From: an uncultured Schlesneria sp.
Lineage (GTDB): Bacteria > Planctomycetota > Planctomycetia > Planctomycetales > Planctomycetaceae
NCBI GenBank assembly: GCA_903871875.1
Contig: CAIQIR010000132.1
Coordinates: 1-64,000 of the forward strand
DNA: 64,000 nt
Reading direction: 5' to 3'
Every line of letters starts with the position of its first letter. Position 1 is the stretch's first letter. The translations under genes and the position numbers were made by a program. This document shows, piece by piece, positions 8,332 through 17,055 of the stretch. The notes below the pieces were generated by a model, which did no database searches, was not told the DNA's origin, and saw only the letters and a list, made by a program, of their open reading frames with translations.

Positions 8332-9546
8332 TTAGTAGGCCCTCGGTCGGACGCGACCTTGGACGCGACCCGGCAATCCCATCAGACGCAGGAAACCTTC
8401 TGCATCGGTTTGGTTGTATGAGCCACCGGCCTCCATGCTGGCGATCTTGTCATCGTAAAGACTGTTCGGGCTGGTGCGACTGCAGATGGTGATGTTCCCT
8501 TTGTAAAGGCCCAATTTCACCTCGCCCGTTACCACCGATTGCGTTTGTTTATTAAACGCCATCAGGGAATCCATCTTCGCCGTGTACCAGAATCCGTAAT
8601 AGACCATCTCGGCGATTTCGGGTGACAGGCGGTCCCGCAGGTGCAGCAGATCACGATCCAGCGTCAGTTGTTCCACGTAGCGATGGGCTTCGTAAAGCAG
8701 CGTCATGCCTGGCGCTTCATAGACCCCGCGGCTTTTCATTCCGACGAACCGATTTTCGATCATGTCCAATCGACCAACGCCGTTTCGGCCGCCGATCTTA
8801 TTCAGTTCCAACACCATGGTCAGCGCGCTGACTTTCTTGCCATTCAGCGTGACTGGCACGCCTTGCTCGAAGCCGATGGTCACCTCTTCGGTTTTGTCAG
8901 GGGCCTCTTTCGGCGAAACGGTCATGCCATAATCCGGAACGTCCACGCCCGTCACTTTCGGGTCTTCGAGCACGCCTGCTTCGTAGCTGATGTGCAAACA
9001 GTTTTCGTCCGAGCTATAGGGCTTCGCAACGGAAGCCTTCACGGGAATCCCCTTCTGCTGGCAGAAAGCGATCATTTCCGTACGGCCGGGAAATTTGTTT
9101 CGATATTTTTCAATTCGCCAGGGCGCAATGATTTTCACCCCTGGTTCCAATGCTTCAGCTGCCAGCTGAAAGCGACATTGGTCGTTTCCTTTGCCTGTGG
9201 CCCCGTGGGCGTACGCATCGGCTCCGACTTCGCGAGCGACCTGCAAACAGATCTTCGAAATCAATGGTCGGGCAATCGACGTCCCTAACAGGTAAACGCC
9301 TTCATACCGAGCCTGCCATTGCATGACGGGGAATGCGAAATCGCGACACAGCTCTTCTTGGGCATCGACGATCCGCGCCGATTTGGCTCCGCAGGCATGG
9401 GCTTTTTTCAAAACCGCTTCACGATCTTCGCCCGGTTGCCCTAGATCGACGTAAACGCAGTGAACGTCATATCCCTCGTCCTGCAACCAGCCGAGAATTA
9501 CCGACGTATCCAAACCGCCCGAGTAAGCGAGCACACAACTAGGCAT
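8332..9546 (-). CDS. argG: Argininosuccinate synthase
   Basis: Cytosolic enzyme of arginine biosynthesis joining citrulline and aspartate with ATP to give argininosuccinate. The ATP-binding P-loop AYSGGLDTS is at residues 7-15, and the aspartate/citrulline region GATGKGNDQ(C)RF and TSIARPLISK are conserved. At 404 residues it has the usual length. No other arginine gene is nearby. ATG 9546 is the only good start and gives the usual N-terminus MPSCVLAYSGG. Confidence 0.97.
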   Translation of the reverse strand: MPSCVLAYSGGLDTSVILGWLQDEGYDVHCVYVDLGQPGEDREAVLKKAHACGAKSARIVDAQEELCRDFAFPVMQWQARYEGVYLLGTSIARPLISKICLQVAREVGADAYAHGATGKGNDQCRFQLAAEALEPGVKIIAPWRIEKYRNKFPGRTEMIAFCQQKGIPVKASVAKPYSSDENCLHISYEAGVLEDPKVTGVDVPDYGMTVSPKEAPDKTEEVTIGFEQGVPVTLNGKKVSALTMVLELNKIGGRNGVGRLDMIENRFVGMKSRGVYEAPGMTLLYEAHRYVEQLTLDRDLLHLRDRLSPEIAEMVYYGFWYTAKMDSLMAFNKQTQSVVTGEVKLGLYKGNITICSRTSPNSLYDDKIASMEAGGSYNQTDAEGFLRLMGLPGRVQGRVRPRAY

Positions 9547-9755
9547 AACCGATTTTCCAAAAAAGTAACGACCTGGGAATTGCCATTCCGATCAAAGCCA
9601 AAATCCGCACCAATGTTCGCCGTCGATACAACGACAGCTTTCATTTTGAGACGGAATTTGACCAGACTGGCTTCTGATTCTTTCCACGACTTAGGATTAT
9701 AAGCGGGAATGAGACTCTGTGGCAGCCTGCGGGAAAAACGACGAGGACAAATTCG

Positions 9756-10859
9756 ATGACTACCGTTCGCGATGTCTGTGACTATCTCAAGCTGATTGCA
9801 CCGCTCCATTTGGCGGAAGACTGGGACAATGTGGGGCTGCTACTCGGCGACGATACCACCGAGATCAAGCGAGCCATCACCTGTTTGACCCTGACTAACG
9901 ACGTTGCAGCTGAGGCCGTCGCGATCGGCGCCGGGATGATTGTGACTCATCATCCTGTCTTGTTCAAACCGGTGAAGAAGATCACGGTCGAGAATGCGGA
10001 AGGGCGAATGTTGCTCAACCTGCTGCGTCACGGGATCGCCGTCTACAGTCCCCATACAGCGTGGGACAATTCCGCAGTGGGCATCAATCAGCAACTGGCC
10101 GAATTGCTGGAATTACGTGAAATCGCACCGTTGCGGACCAAAGCGACGGCCGACCATGTCAAACTGGTCACGTTCGTTCCCGAGGCTCAACTCGACCAAG
10201 TCCGTACGGCCTTGTGGGACGCGGGAGCGGGTGTCATCGGAAATTATCAAAAGTGCAGTTTCAACCTGCACGGGACGGGAACATTCTTCGGAACGGAAGG
10301 GACCAACCCGGCCATCGGACAGCCGGGACAACTCGAACAAGTCGACGAGGTACGTTTGGAAGTGGTCTGTACCGCCAAACGGTTGGAGCGAGCGTTGAAT
10401 GCCTTGCGATCGGCCCACCCTTACGAAGAGCCGGCTGTGGACATCTTTTCGGTCAAAACGTTGACGAGTGGTATCGGCGCGGGACGAACGGGATATCTGG
10501 CTCAGCCAATGAGGCTGGACGCATTGACGCGTCTGGTTGGCGAACGATTGCGTCAGCCTCATCTCCAGTTTGTCGGCGATCCCACCCAAATCGTGCGTCG
10601 ACTGGGGGTTGCCTGCGGTGCTGCCGCGGAGTTTCTGCGTGACGCTCATCATATCGGCTGTCAGGCGTTGATCACGGGTGAAGCGCGGTTTCATGCCTGT
10701 CTTGAGGCCGAGGATTTTGCTCTGGGAATGATTTTGCCAGGTCACTACGCCACCGAACGATTTGCCATGGAAGTCCTCGCCCAGCGGCTGAATAGCCAGT
10801 TTTCACCGGTCACTGTCACGGCGAGCGAACGAGAACGAGATCCTGTTCAAGCGATCTGA
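9756..10859 (+). CDS. Nif3-like dinuclear metal centre protein (GTP cyclohydrolase I type 2 family)
   Basis: DUF34/NIF3 family protein of 367 residues, probably a hexameric cytosolic protein with two metal ions per site. The THHPVLF motif near residue 67 supplies metal ligands; HTAWDN follows, and GEARFHACLEAED and GHYATER carry the C-terminal ligands. The length shows the inserted PII-like middle domain (about residues 130-235, with the AHPYEEPAVD segment) found in the longer YqfO-type members. The biochemical role of the family is still unsettled. GAGGA upstream supports ATG 9756. The next gene starts 75 bases downstream and may be co-transcribed. Confidence 0.9.
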   Translation: MTTVRDVCDYLKLIAPLHLAEDWDNVGLLLGDDTTEIKRAITCLTLTNDVAAEAVAIGAGMIVTHHPVLFKPVKKITVENAEGRMLLNLLRHGIAVYSPHTAWDNSAVGINQQLAELLELREIAPLRTKATADHVKLVTFVPEAQLDQVRTALWDAGAGVIGNYQKCSFNLHGTGTFFGTEGTNPAIGQPGQLEQVDEVRLEVVCTAKRLERALNALRSAHPYEEPAVDIFSVKTLTSGIGAGRTGYLAQPMRLDALTRLVGERLRQPHLQFVGDPTQIVRRLGVACGAAAEFLRDAHHIGCQALITGEARFHACLEAEDFALGMILPGHYATERFAMEVLAQRLNSQFSPVTVTASERERDPVQAI

Positions 10860-10934
10860 AATTGATTGTCCGCCTATGGTCAGCGGAACGACGCCCGATC
10901 GAGCGGCTTGTTTGACCTGTCAGGAAACACGCGC

Positions 10935-12050
10935 GTGAAGCCCCGTCTGTTTTTCGGCAACTTCGAGTTCGAACATCGATTGGCGGACCCCACGCATCAA
11001 CTGTCGGCGAAGCTGAAACAATTGAATGCCGAATTGGCTCCGGCCTGGCTGGCGATCGCTGAAGACGGAGATTGGATCTGGACACCGTCGCCGATCGATC
11101 CCGAATTCTTTCACAAGCTGCGAAGTGCGGGGTTGCCCCAGGTCAATCCGGTGACTTCGCTGTCTGAAGTTCCGTACGACGTCGAATTCGTCCCTTGGGG
11201 TTGGTCGGCCGAAGTCCGGGAATTTGCCGAGCGGTTCCGTGGAAATGCGATCTCACCGACAGAATCCGCGGTAAAGATCGGCAATTCACGGGCGACGTCA
11301 GAAGAACTCGAACGCAACTGGGGCGTGGGATTGCCACACGCCCGACGGATCGAATCGCTCGTTGAGTTAAAGAACGCCATTTCGTCGTTGCCAGGCTCCG
11401 GTTGCCGCTGGGTGGTGAAGGCCGAATTCGGCATGTCGGCTCGCGAACGGATTCTCGGGCACGGCTCACTGAAAGTCGCCGACGAGAATTGGATCAAGCG
11501 ACGCCTGGATGCTCATGGCGTTGTCTTTTTTGAACCGTGGGTCGAGCGAATGGAAGAATTGGGTGTTCAAATCGAGGTACCTGCTACCGGTGAACCTCAA
11601 TTGGTGGGCCTGACGCCCATGCTGGTCGATAATCGTGGTCAATATGCCGGCAGTTGGTTTGCCTATCACGATTCACGATTCGATGGCCACCGGGCGCTCT
11701 GGCAGCAAGCGACCGAGGCAGGCCTGCGTGCGGCGAGGTACCTGCAGTCAATCGGTTACTTTGGTCCATTGGGTATTGATGCCATGATCTACCGGGACGC
11801 ACAGGGATCGCCGCGACTTCGACCTTTGCAAGACATCAATGCGCGCTGGACGATGGGTCGTGTGAGCCTGGGCTGGCGGCGATTGCTCGAGCCGGGTGAC
11901 GAAGCCTATTGGCAGCACGGCCCGCGGGACGAAGTCACCCTACCGGCGAATTTTGATCTGTCACGTACGGTGACGACCGGTCCTGAACAGATCGCAGGCA
12001 TTCCTTGTCTGCATCGATCGCAGGTCTTGATCGGACGGACGAATGTTTGA
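10935..12050 (+). CDS. ATP-grasp-like protein of unknown substrate
   Basis: A 371-residue soluble protein. GTG 10935 has AGGA nine bases upstream; an upstream in-frame reading to 10866 adds unlikely residues. The central and C-terminal parts resemble an ATP-grasp fold: WVVKAEFGMSARERILG (nucleotide-binding lysine strand and loop), FFEPWVERMEELGVQIEV, GPLGIDAMIYRD, and PLQDINARWTMGRVSLGW near the C-terminus, whose acidic/Asn pair would bind magnesium. ATP-grasp enzymes join a carboxylate to an amine or thiol through acyl phosphate; the substrate cannot be told. It converges on the HvfC-like gene, 33 bases away, so there is no shared transcript. Confidence 0.7.
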   Translation: MKPRLFFGNFEFEHRLADPTHQLSAKLKQLNAELAPAWLAIAEDGDWIWTPSPIDPEFFHKLRSAGLPQVNPVTSLSEVPYDVEFVPWGWSAEVREFAERFRGNAISPTESAVKIGNSRATSEELERNWGVGLPHARRIESLVELKNAISSLPGSGCRWVVKAEFGMSARERILGHGSLKVADENWIKRRLDAHGVVFFEPWVERMEELGVQIEVPATGEPQLVGLTPMLVDNRGQYAGSWFAYHDSRFDGHRALWQQATEAGLRAARYLQSIGYFGPLGIDAMIYRDAQGSPRLRPLQDINARWTMGRVSLGWRRLLEPGDEAYWQHGPRDEVTLPANFDLSRTVTTGPEQIAGIPCLHRSQVLIGRTNV

Positions 12051-12083
12051 CGTGCAGCGGACTATTGTCCGGCATGAAGGCGA

Positions 12084-13010
12084 TTATTGGACTGCAACAA
12101 ACTCGGCAAATAAAGGAATGGCCGCCCATTCACGGAACCAACTTTGCAGATCCGTAGCGAGGGAAGCGAGATCCCTGTTCGATCCAGCCACAAGCGTCTC
12201 CAGAGACTGTCCGACAGTGTCTTGACGGCAAAGTGACGAGAGCAGTTCGAACTGCTCTCGGGTTACCTCAAAGCGTCGAACGACATAGTTTCGGCGGGTG
12301 ACGACCAGATGCACAGGTCGGGCGACCGGCGGTGTGGCCTCGATTCCTTGTCGAATCGCGCTGGCATATTCATGGACGGGAAAGCGGAATTCCAATAATC
12401 GCACGCAGGCGTGAGGAACCAACCGACAACCGGCGAAATTGTCGGCCGACAATCCATCGAAATCCGCAGGCTCCAGCGAACGGGACATTTCGGGCCCTCG
12501 ACCGTTGAAGACGTCACTATAGATCCGTTCGAGTTGCGCGAGCTCGATCAGAAAATCTGCAAAATCAGGTTGGTCCTCCTGAGACGGATCTAATCGCGGC
12601 GGCCGAGTTGCGACAAGAAACGCATCGAACGAATGCCCCAGAAGATCGAGCGAATAATTCGTGGACGGGTTTTGGACCAGAAACCCGTAAGCGAGGCCAT
12701 CGAATGCCTCGTTCCCGACGGCTGCGCGAACGGCCGGAAACTGGGCTCTCAGACATTCGATCAAGCGACCGAAATAGGCTCGAGCGTAGATTTGCAGTCG
12801 ATCAACACTGCTCATTTCATTCGAGGGCAGGATCACTTGTTCGATCTGGCCGACGGATACGTCCAGAAATCTGGTGGCATCGGCCGACGCGATCCCCGGA
12901 CCAATGCCGTCTGGATGCGTAATGACCGCCTGCATCCACCGTTGGACATGATTGAGCGGATGAGACGAAGCCATGATCGGACCACAATTTTGCATTATCG
13001 AGCTGGTCAT
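12084..13010 (-). CDS. HvfC/BufC-like (DUF2063) partner of the MNIO enzyme
   Basis: About 300 residues. The N-terminal region (LNHVQRWMQAVITHPDG ... LPSNEMSSVDRLQIYARAYFGRLIECLRAQFPAVRAAVG) matches the DUF2063 putative DNA-binding domain as I know it. The C-terminal half is a mixed alpha/beta domain. In characterised systems (HvfB/HvfC, MbnB/MbnC, BufB/BufC) such a protein binds the MNIO enzyme and recognises the precursor leader, so the DNA-binding label is probably misleading. It follows the MNIO gene by 148 bases in the same direction. ATG 13010 is the first start; ATG 12974 fits the family N-terminus equally well. A 24-base perfect palindrome lies within the coding sequence at 12237-12260. 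Confidence 0.85.
   Translation of the reverse strand: MTSSIMQNCGPIMASSHPLNHVQRWMQAVITHPDGIGPGIASADATRFLDVSVGQIEQVILPSNEMSSVDRLQIYARAYFGRLIECLRAQFPAVRAAVGNEAFDGLAYGFLVQNPSTNYSLDLLGHSFDAFLVATRPPRLDPSQEDQPDFADFLIELAQLERIYSDVFNGRGPEMSRSLEPADFDGLSADNFAGCRLVPHACVRLLEFRFPVHEYASAIRQGIEATPPVARPVHLVVTRRNYVVRRFEVTREQFELLSSLCRQDTVGQSLETLVAGSNRDLASLATDLQSWFREWAAIPLFAEFVAVQ
12237..12260. repeat. 24-base perfect palindrome inside the HvfC-like gene
   Basis: CGAGAGCAGTTC followed directly by its exact reverse complement. It encodes part of TREQFELLSSLCR on the minus strand. A perfect 12-bp half site with no spacer is unusual in coding sequence; it could be a cruciform, an operator or chance. Confidence 0.6.
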
Positions 13011-13158
13011 CTCGCTGCAAGATGACGACTAAATTCACTTCGAAGGAAATTTCGCGACACAAAATCGGATATTCGATCGTTGCCGCATGATAGCCAGTCT
13101 TAGCGCGACTCGCGAAACGGTGACGCGTCAAGACTCATCGCGACGTTCATTGTGGTCT

Positions 13159-14118
13159 CTACTCGATCTGCGCCGTCACAAAGACGGCGGGATGTGGCAC
13201 GGTTTCATGGTCGTCGGTCGCGCGAGACTCATCAACAGTCGATTCGTTTTCTGTCGAGAACTGGGCGGCCAGAACCTTTTTGGCTTTGAGAATTTCGCGA
13301 TGAACAACGGGGAATTCGGGAATACGAGCGTCCCATTCAAGCAGCGTCGAGACGCCGCTGGTGAATCCGTGGGCCAGGCGAAACAATTCCCATACGGGGT
13401 TGATGACCGGTCCGTCATGCGTATCAATCAAATGTGTGCCGCAGTTGGTATGCCCTGCCAGATGCATTTGAACGATCCGTTCATGAGGCATCATTCGCAG
13501 ATATTCGACCGCATCGAAGTCGTGATTTCGTGCCGACACAAAAACGTTGTTGACGTCGAGTAACAGGCCGCAGTCGGCGTCTTCGGCCAGACGAGACATG
13601 AATTCGGCTTCACTCATCGTCGAATCTTTAAACGTGACATAGCTGCTGGGGTTTTCCAGCACGAGCGGCCGTTCCAGCAGATCCTGAACGATGCGAACAC
13701 GATCGACAACATGCCGCAACGATTCTTCATTGTACGGCAACGGCAGTAAGTCGTGCGTATTGACGCCCGCGACACCCGTCCAGCAAACATGGTCAGAAAT
13801 CCACCGTGCCCCAATATCGGCGGCCAGTTGTTTCAACTTCCGCAGATATTCGAAATCGAGCGGTGCGGTGCTGCCGATTGACAGCGACACGCCGTGCATG
13901 ACGACGGGATACCGCTCGGCAATCTGTTCCAGGACATAGCGTGGACGCCCCCACGAGTCCATGAAGTTTTCCGAGATGATCTCGAACCAGTCGACGGCAG
14001 GCTCGTTCTTCAGGATATGATCGAAATGGACGGTCCGCAGGCCGATACCAAGACCCAGGTTGGCATATCCCAGTCGATTCGGCCGCTGGGAACCTTCCGA
14101 TATCGCTTGTATTGTCAA
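13159..14118 (-). CDS. MNIO / DUF692 family multinuclear iron oxidase (HvfB/MbnB/BufB-like)
   Basis: TIM-barrel enzyme of 319 residues. Known members use two or three iron ions to oxidise cysteine residues of a precursor peptide. The metal-site signature is intact: H75 (MHGVSLSIG), H110 (SDHVCWTG), E155 (ENPSSY), D188 with N190-N191 ([10 protein letters not shown]), H219 and H223 (MHLAGH), H234 (DTHDGPV), E261 and D263 (LEWD). The reading starts with TTG two bases after the stop of the preceding secreted-protein gene; no ATG is available upstream of the conserved GLGIGLR segment. The HvfC-like partner follows. No cysteine-rich precursor gene is visible nearby, so the substrate is unknown. Confidence 0.9.
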   Translation of the reverse strand: MTIQAISEGSQRPNRLGYANLGLGIGLRTVHFDHILKNEPAVDWFEIISENFMDSWGRPRYVLEQIAERYPVVMHGVSLSIGSTAPLDFEYLRKLKQLAADIGARWISDHVCWTGVAGVNTHDLLPLPYNEESLRHVVDRVRIVQDLLERPLVLENPSSYVTFKDSTMSEAEFMSRLAEDADCGLLLDVNNVFVSARNHDFDAVEYLRMMPHERIVQMHLAGHTNCGTHLIDTHDGPVINPVWELFRLAHGFTSGVSTLLEWDARIPEFPVVHREILKAKKVLAAQFSTENESTVDESRATDDHETVPHPAVFVTAQIE

Positions 14119-14120
14119 AT

Positions 14121-15275
14121 TTACGGACCTGATCTGTCAGATTCTGATGGGCGCCCCGCCCGGGTGGTCGTGATCAAGACAAAGGCGCGGCCCGCTTCGT
14201 CTTGCCAAAGTTCTTGTGTCAGTCGTTGCGGGACGATCATCCGACTGAGAGCGATACTCCAATTCGTGGTCTTACGAGGAAACGAGACCTTGATCTTTTC
14301 CAGATCGATTTTCTTGGCATCTAACTCGGCATAGTCGATCAGGATTGGGGTTTCCGAGGCCTTCGAGATGCCATTGATCACGTCTGAGAGCTCGACATCC
14401 GACAGCACAATCGGCACCATCACGAAGAATTTCGGTGCGGCTTTCACGTTCTGACGCTGCAGCGGCCAGCCGATCGGCCAAGGCTCTTGTTTCGAATTGC
14501 GAGGCTCCACCAGCAATTCAATCTCACCACTGGGCGTGCGATTGGGGCGGAAGCCCAGGCGGAGATCATTCAACACGACAGCCAATGCGGTTGCCGTGGA
14601 AAATCCCTTCAACTGCTGTCGGACTTTTGTTCGATCGCCGAGTCGAGCCAGTTCCGCTGTGGCATCGGCGCTCCAGCGGAGTGGGTATTGGGGCGGTAAA
14701 GACAGGTTAGCCACCATCTGGCGCAGCGGCATCTCTTCCGTGTCAAATTCAACCGGCTTGATCAGGCCATCATAGATCAGCGTGAACTGTTCTCTGGTCA
14801 GACCCCAAAGTGGCCGTCCGGTCGGTGTCCCCCGCACACCGTAGGTTCGCAGTTCGGTGACCCATTCTTTCAGTTTGACAGAATCGCTCAGCGTAAACGA
14901 TCGATCGGGGAACGAGATTTGGCCCGAACGATCCAGCAGTCCGACCGCCGTTACGTAGCGTAAATTGCCCGCTTCACGTTCTTTCAATTCCGGCTTATCG
15001 TCCAAGAGCGGACGATGGATTCGTAGCGACACATCCAGCGGCCCCAGCACCTTCGACCAGGTTTGTGCGTGCATGCCGCCTCCGTCAGACGACTGCAGCA
15101 GTTCAAATTCAATGATTGTCGTTTTGGGAGTTGTTTTTTTCGCCGGAACTGATTTCAAGGGGGAAAAGTCTTCGCCTTTCGGCGTCGTGACTGGTCCCTG
15201 TCCCCAAGCGGTGCTGCCAGTGAACAGCAATCCAACGACGATGATCGTCTCGAATCCCGCAATCAACGGTCGCAT
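14121..15275 (-). CDS. Secreted hypothetical protein heading the MNIO operon
   Basis: 384 residues with a clear signal peptide (hydrophobic core about residues 6-21, cleavage after STAWG or GQG). GGAGG lies directly upstream of ATG 15275, so the start is secure. The mature protein is mixed alpha/beta without membrane helices and contains no cysteine. This makes it an unlikely substrate for cysteine oxidation by the MNIO enzyme whose gene starts two bases downstream. The C-terminal part ([38 protein letters not shown]) resembles a secretin/TonB short N-terminal (STN-like) ring fold, which is inference from pattern only. Function unknown. Confidence 0.7.
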   Translation of the reverse strand: MRPLIAGFETIIVVGLLFTGSTAWGQGPVTTPKGEDFSPLKSVPAKKTTPKTTIIEFELLQSSDGGGMHAQTWSKVLGPLDVSLRIHRPLLDDKPELKEREAGNLRYVTAVGLLDRSGQISFPDRSFTLSDSVKLKEWVTELRTYGVRGTPTGRPLWGLTREQFTLIYDGLIKPVEFDTEEMPLRQMVANLSLPPQYPLRWSADATAELARLGDRTKVRQQLKGFSTATALAVVLNDLRLGFRPNRTPSGEIELLVEPRNSKQEPWPIGWPLQRQNVKAAPKFFVMVPIVLSDVELSDVINGISKASETPILIDYAELDAKKIDLEKIKVSFPRKTTNWSIALSRMIVPQRLTQELWQDEAGRAFVLITTTRAGRPSESDRSGP

Positions 15276-15369
15276 GATTCCTCCGACGGAAAACTCGCCC
15301 TGGTTTCTCGCCGGTCATCGTAGACAAGCAGGAATAGTGATCACAAGACGAGTTGCGCGGGCCGCGCGA

Positions 15370-15894
15370 TCATGCCTCGCTGTCGTATTGTAGCAGACTG
15401 AAAAGATCGCGACCTTTGAATCGATCACGCCCTTTGAGGAACGTTAGTTCGATCAAGAAGGCACAACCAATCACTTCGGCTTTGCTCTCTTCCGCCAATT
15501 TGATACACGCTTCAATCGTGCCACCCGTGGCCAGCAAGTCATCGACCAGCAGCACTCGGCTACCCGGTTGGACGGCATCGACGTGCATCTCGAGCGCATC
15601 GCTGCCGTATTCCAGATCGTATCGAAACTTGTGAGTTTCAAAGGGCAGCTTGCCCGGTTTACGTACTGGGACGAACGCGGCACCCAGTTCGATGGCGAGC
15701 GGCGCGGCAAAGATGAATCCACGCGATTCCGCCGCCAGAATGGCCGTGGGCTTCGACGACCGATAATGGTCGGCAAATTGGCGAATGGCGAATCGAAAGG
15801 CCTCGGGTGCCGAGAGCAGCGGAGTGATGTCGCGAAACATGATTCCGGGCTTGGGGAAATCCGGCACATTCCGAATGTAATCCTTCAGGTTCAC
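15370..15894 (-). CDS. apt: Adenine phosphoribosyltransferase
   Basis: Type I phosphoribosyltransferase of 174 residues that salvages adenine to AMP with PRPP, in the cytosol. The PRPP motif [12 protein letters not shown] is near residue 120, and the adenine-site segment AAESRGFIF and the N-terminal IPDFPKPGI-like [18 protein letters not shown] are present. GTG 15894 is chosen because AGGA stands eight bases upstream and it matches the family length. The frame is open further upstream to 16065, but those 57 residues look untranslated. Confidence 0.94.
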   Translation of the reverse strand: MNLKDYIRNVPDFPKPGIMFRDITPLLSAPEAFRFAIRQFADHYRSSKPTAILAAESRGFIFAAPLAIELGAAFVPVRKPGKLPFETHKFRYDLEYGSDALEMHVDAVQPGSRVLLVDDLLATGGTIEACIKLAEESKAEVIGCAFLIELTFLKGRDRFKGRDLFSLLQYDSEA

Positions 15895-16190
15895 GAACGG
15901 CTTCCTTCTCTCAAGGGGCGTCACGGTCACTTCAGATCCATTATGACCGAAGCTCAAAAGCAAGACTCTGCGGAAATCCCCTAGGAAATGCAACCGAAAC
16001 TGCGATTCACCCCGGCAGACGACTTCCTGTTCGTCGACATCTGGACAATCGATTGAACCGAACACCTGGCGAGATCGGATTCCTTTGATTTGCTACCTCA
16101 ATTCGCTCCATGTCGGACCGCGTTTGGCGTCTCTCAAAATGTTTTCGTCTTTGCATGAAGTCCCTCGATCAAATCGATTAAACTCGGACG

Positions 16191-16955
16191 ATGACTTCTG
16201 AACCGACAACTCCTGAACAACCGTTGCCCGATCCACCGTCAGTTCCCTTGTTGGACATTCTGCTGGATGACGGGCCCTTGATTGCGTTGAACAAGCCCGC
16301 CGGTCTTTTGACACAAGGCGTGCCCCAAGCTCAGCCGTCGCTCGAAAGTCAGGTCAAAGCCTATCTGAAGGCGGAAATGGGCAAGCCGGGGAACGTCTAT
16401 CTGGGCGTCCCCCATCGTCTGGATCGGCCCGTTTCGGGCATCGTCATTTTTGCCAAGAATTCAAAAGCCGCTGCGCGATTGGCCGAACAATTTCGCCAAC
16501 GTTCGGTCAGCAAGATCTATCTCGCCGTGACCGAAGGTGTTCCGGATCCCTCGGAAGGAACACTCGTTGACTGGCTGCTGAAAGATGCCGAAAACGCGCA
16601 TGTCACCGTTGTCCCTCCGCAGACGACCAACGCCCGGCAGGCGATCCTGGACTATGAAGTTCTGGCAGTGAAGGATCAACGAGCTCTGATTCAAATTACC
16701 CTTCACACCGGACGCATGCATCAGATCCGGGTTCAATTCGCTTCGCGAGGCTGGCCGATTGTCGGCGATCGACAGTATGGCGCCACGATCTCGACCGAAA
16801 GCTCTGCCGGCCACGATCTTCGCTTGTCGCCGATCGCCCTGCATGCGTGGCGGCTACGACTGAAGCATCCGATTCGTTACGACACGGTCCAGTTGGAGGC
16901 TCCGCTGCCGAAGGACTGGTTGCAATATGGGTTCATTTTGCCGAAAGGACTCTGA
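16191..16955 (+). CDS. RluA-family pseudouridine synthase
   Basis: 254-residue cytosolic RNA-modifying enzyme. The catalytic aspartate is in HRLDRPVSG near residue 77. LNKPAGLLTQ, the FRQRSVSKIYLAV segment and the HTGRMHQIRVQFASRGWPIVGDRQYG block are characteristic. There is no S4 domain, so it is closer to the TruC/RluA type than RluD. Which uridine in rRNA or tRNA it modifies cannot be read from sequence. ATG 16191 gives a proline-rich lead before the fold at about residue 20. Confidence 0.92.
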   Translation: MTSEPTTPEQPLPDPPSVPLLDILLDDGPLIALNKPAGLLTQGVPQAQPSLESQVKAYLKAEMGKPGNVYLGVPHRLDRPVSGIVIFAKNSKAAARLAEQFRQRSVSKIYLAVTEGVPDPSEGTLVDWLLKDAENAHVTVVPPQTTNARQAILDYEVLAVKDQRALIQITLHTGRMHQIRVQFASRGWPIVGDRQYGATISTESSAGHDLRLSPIALHAWRLRLKHPIRYDTVQLEAPLPKDWLQYGFILPKGL

Positions 16956-16969
16956 CCCCGTTTTCGGGG
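16956..16969. terminator. Possible short hairpin terminator after the pseudouridine synthase gene
   Basis: CCCCG-TTTT-CGGGG directly follows the stop codon, framed by GGAC and GTCC that could lengthen the stem. No T-run follows on the plus strand, so this is a weak call. Confidence 0.3.
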
Positions 16970-17055
16970 CCGACGTCCTTCGCTCGACTTTGTGCCGGGC
17001 TTCCGCTTGAATGTGAGGCGCTCGCCGTGTCGTGACACATTAATCGAGAGCTCCT

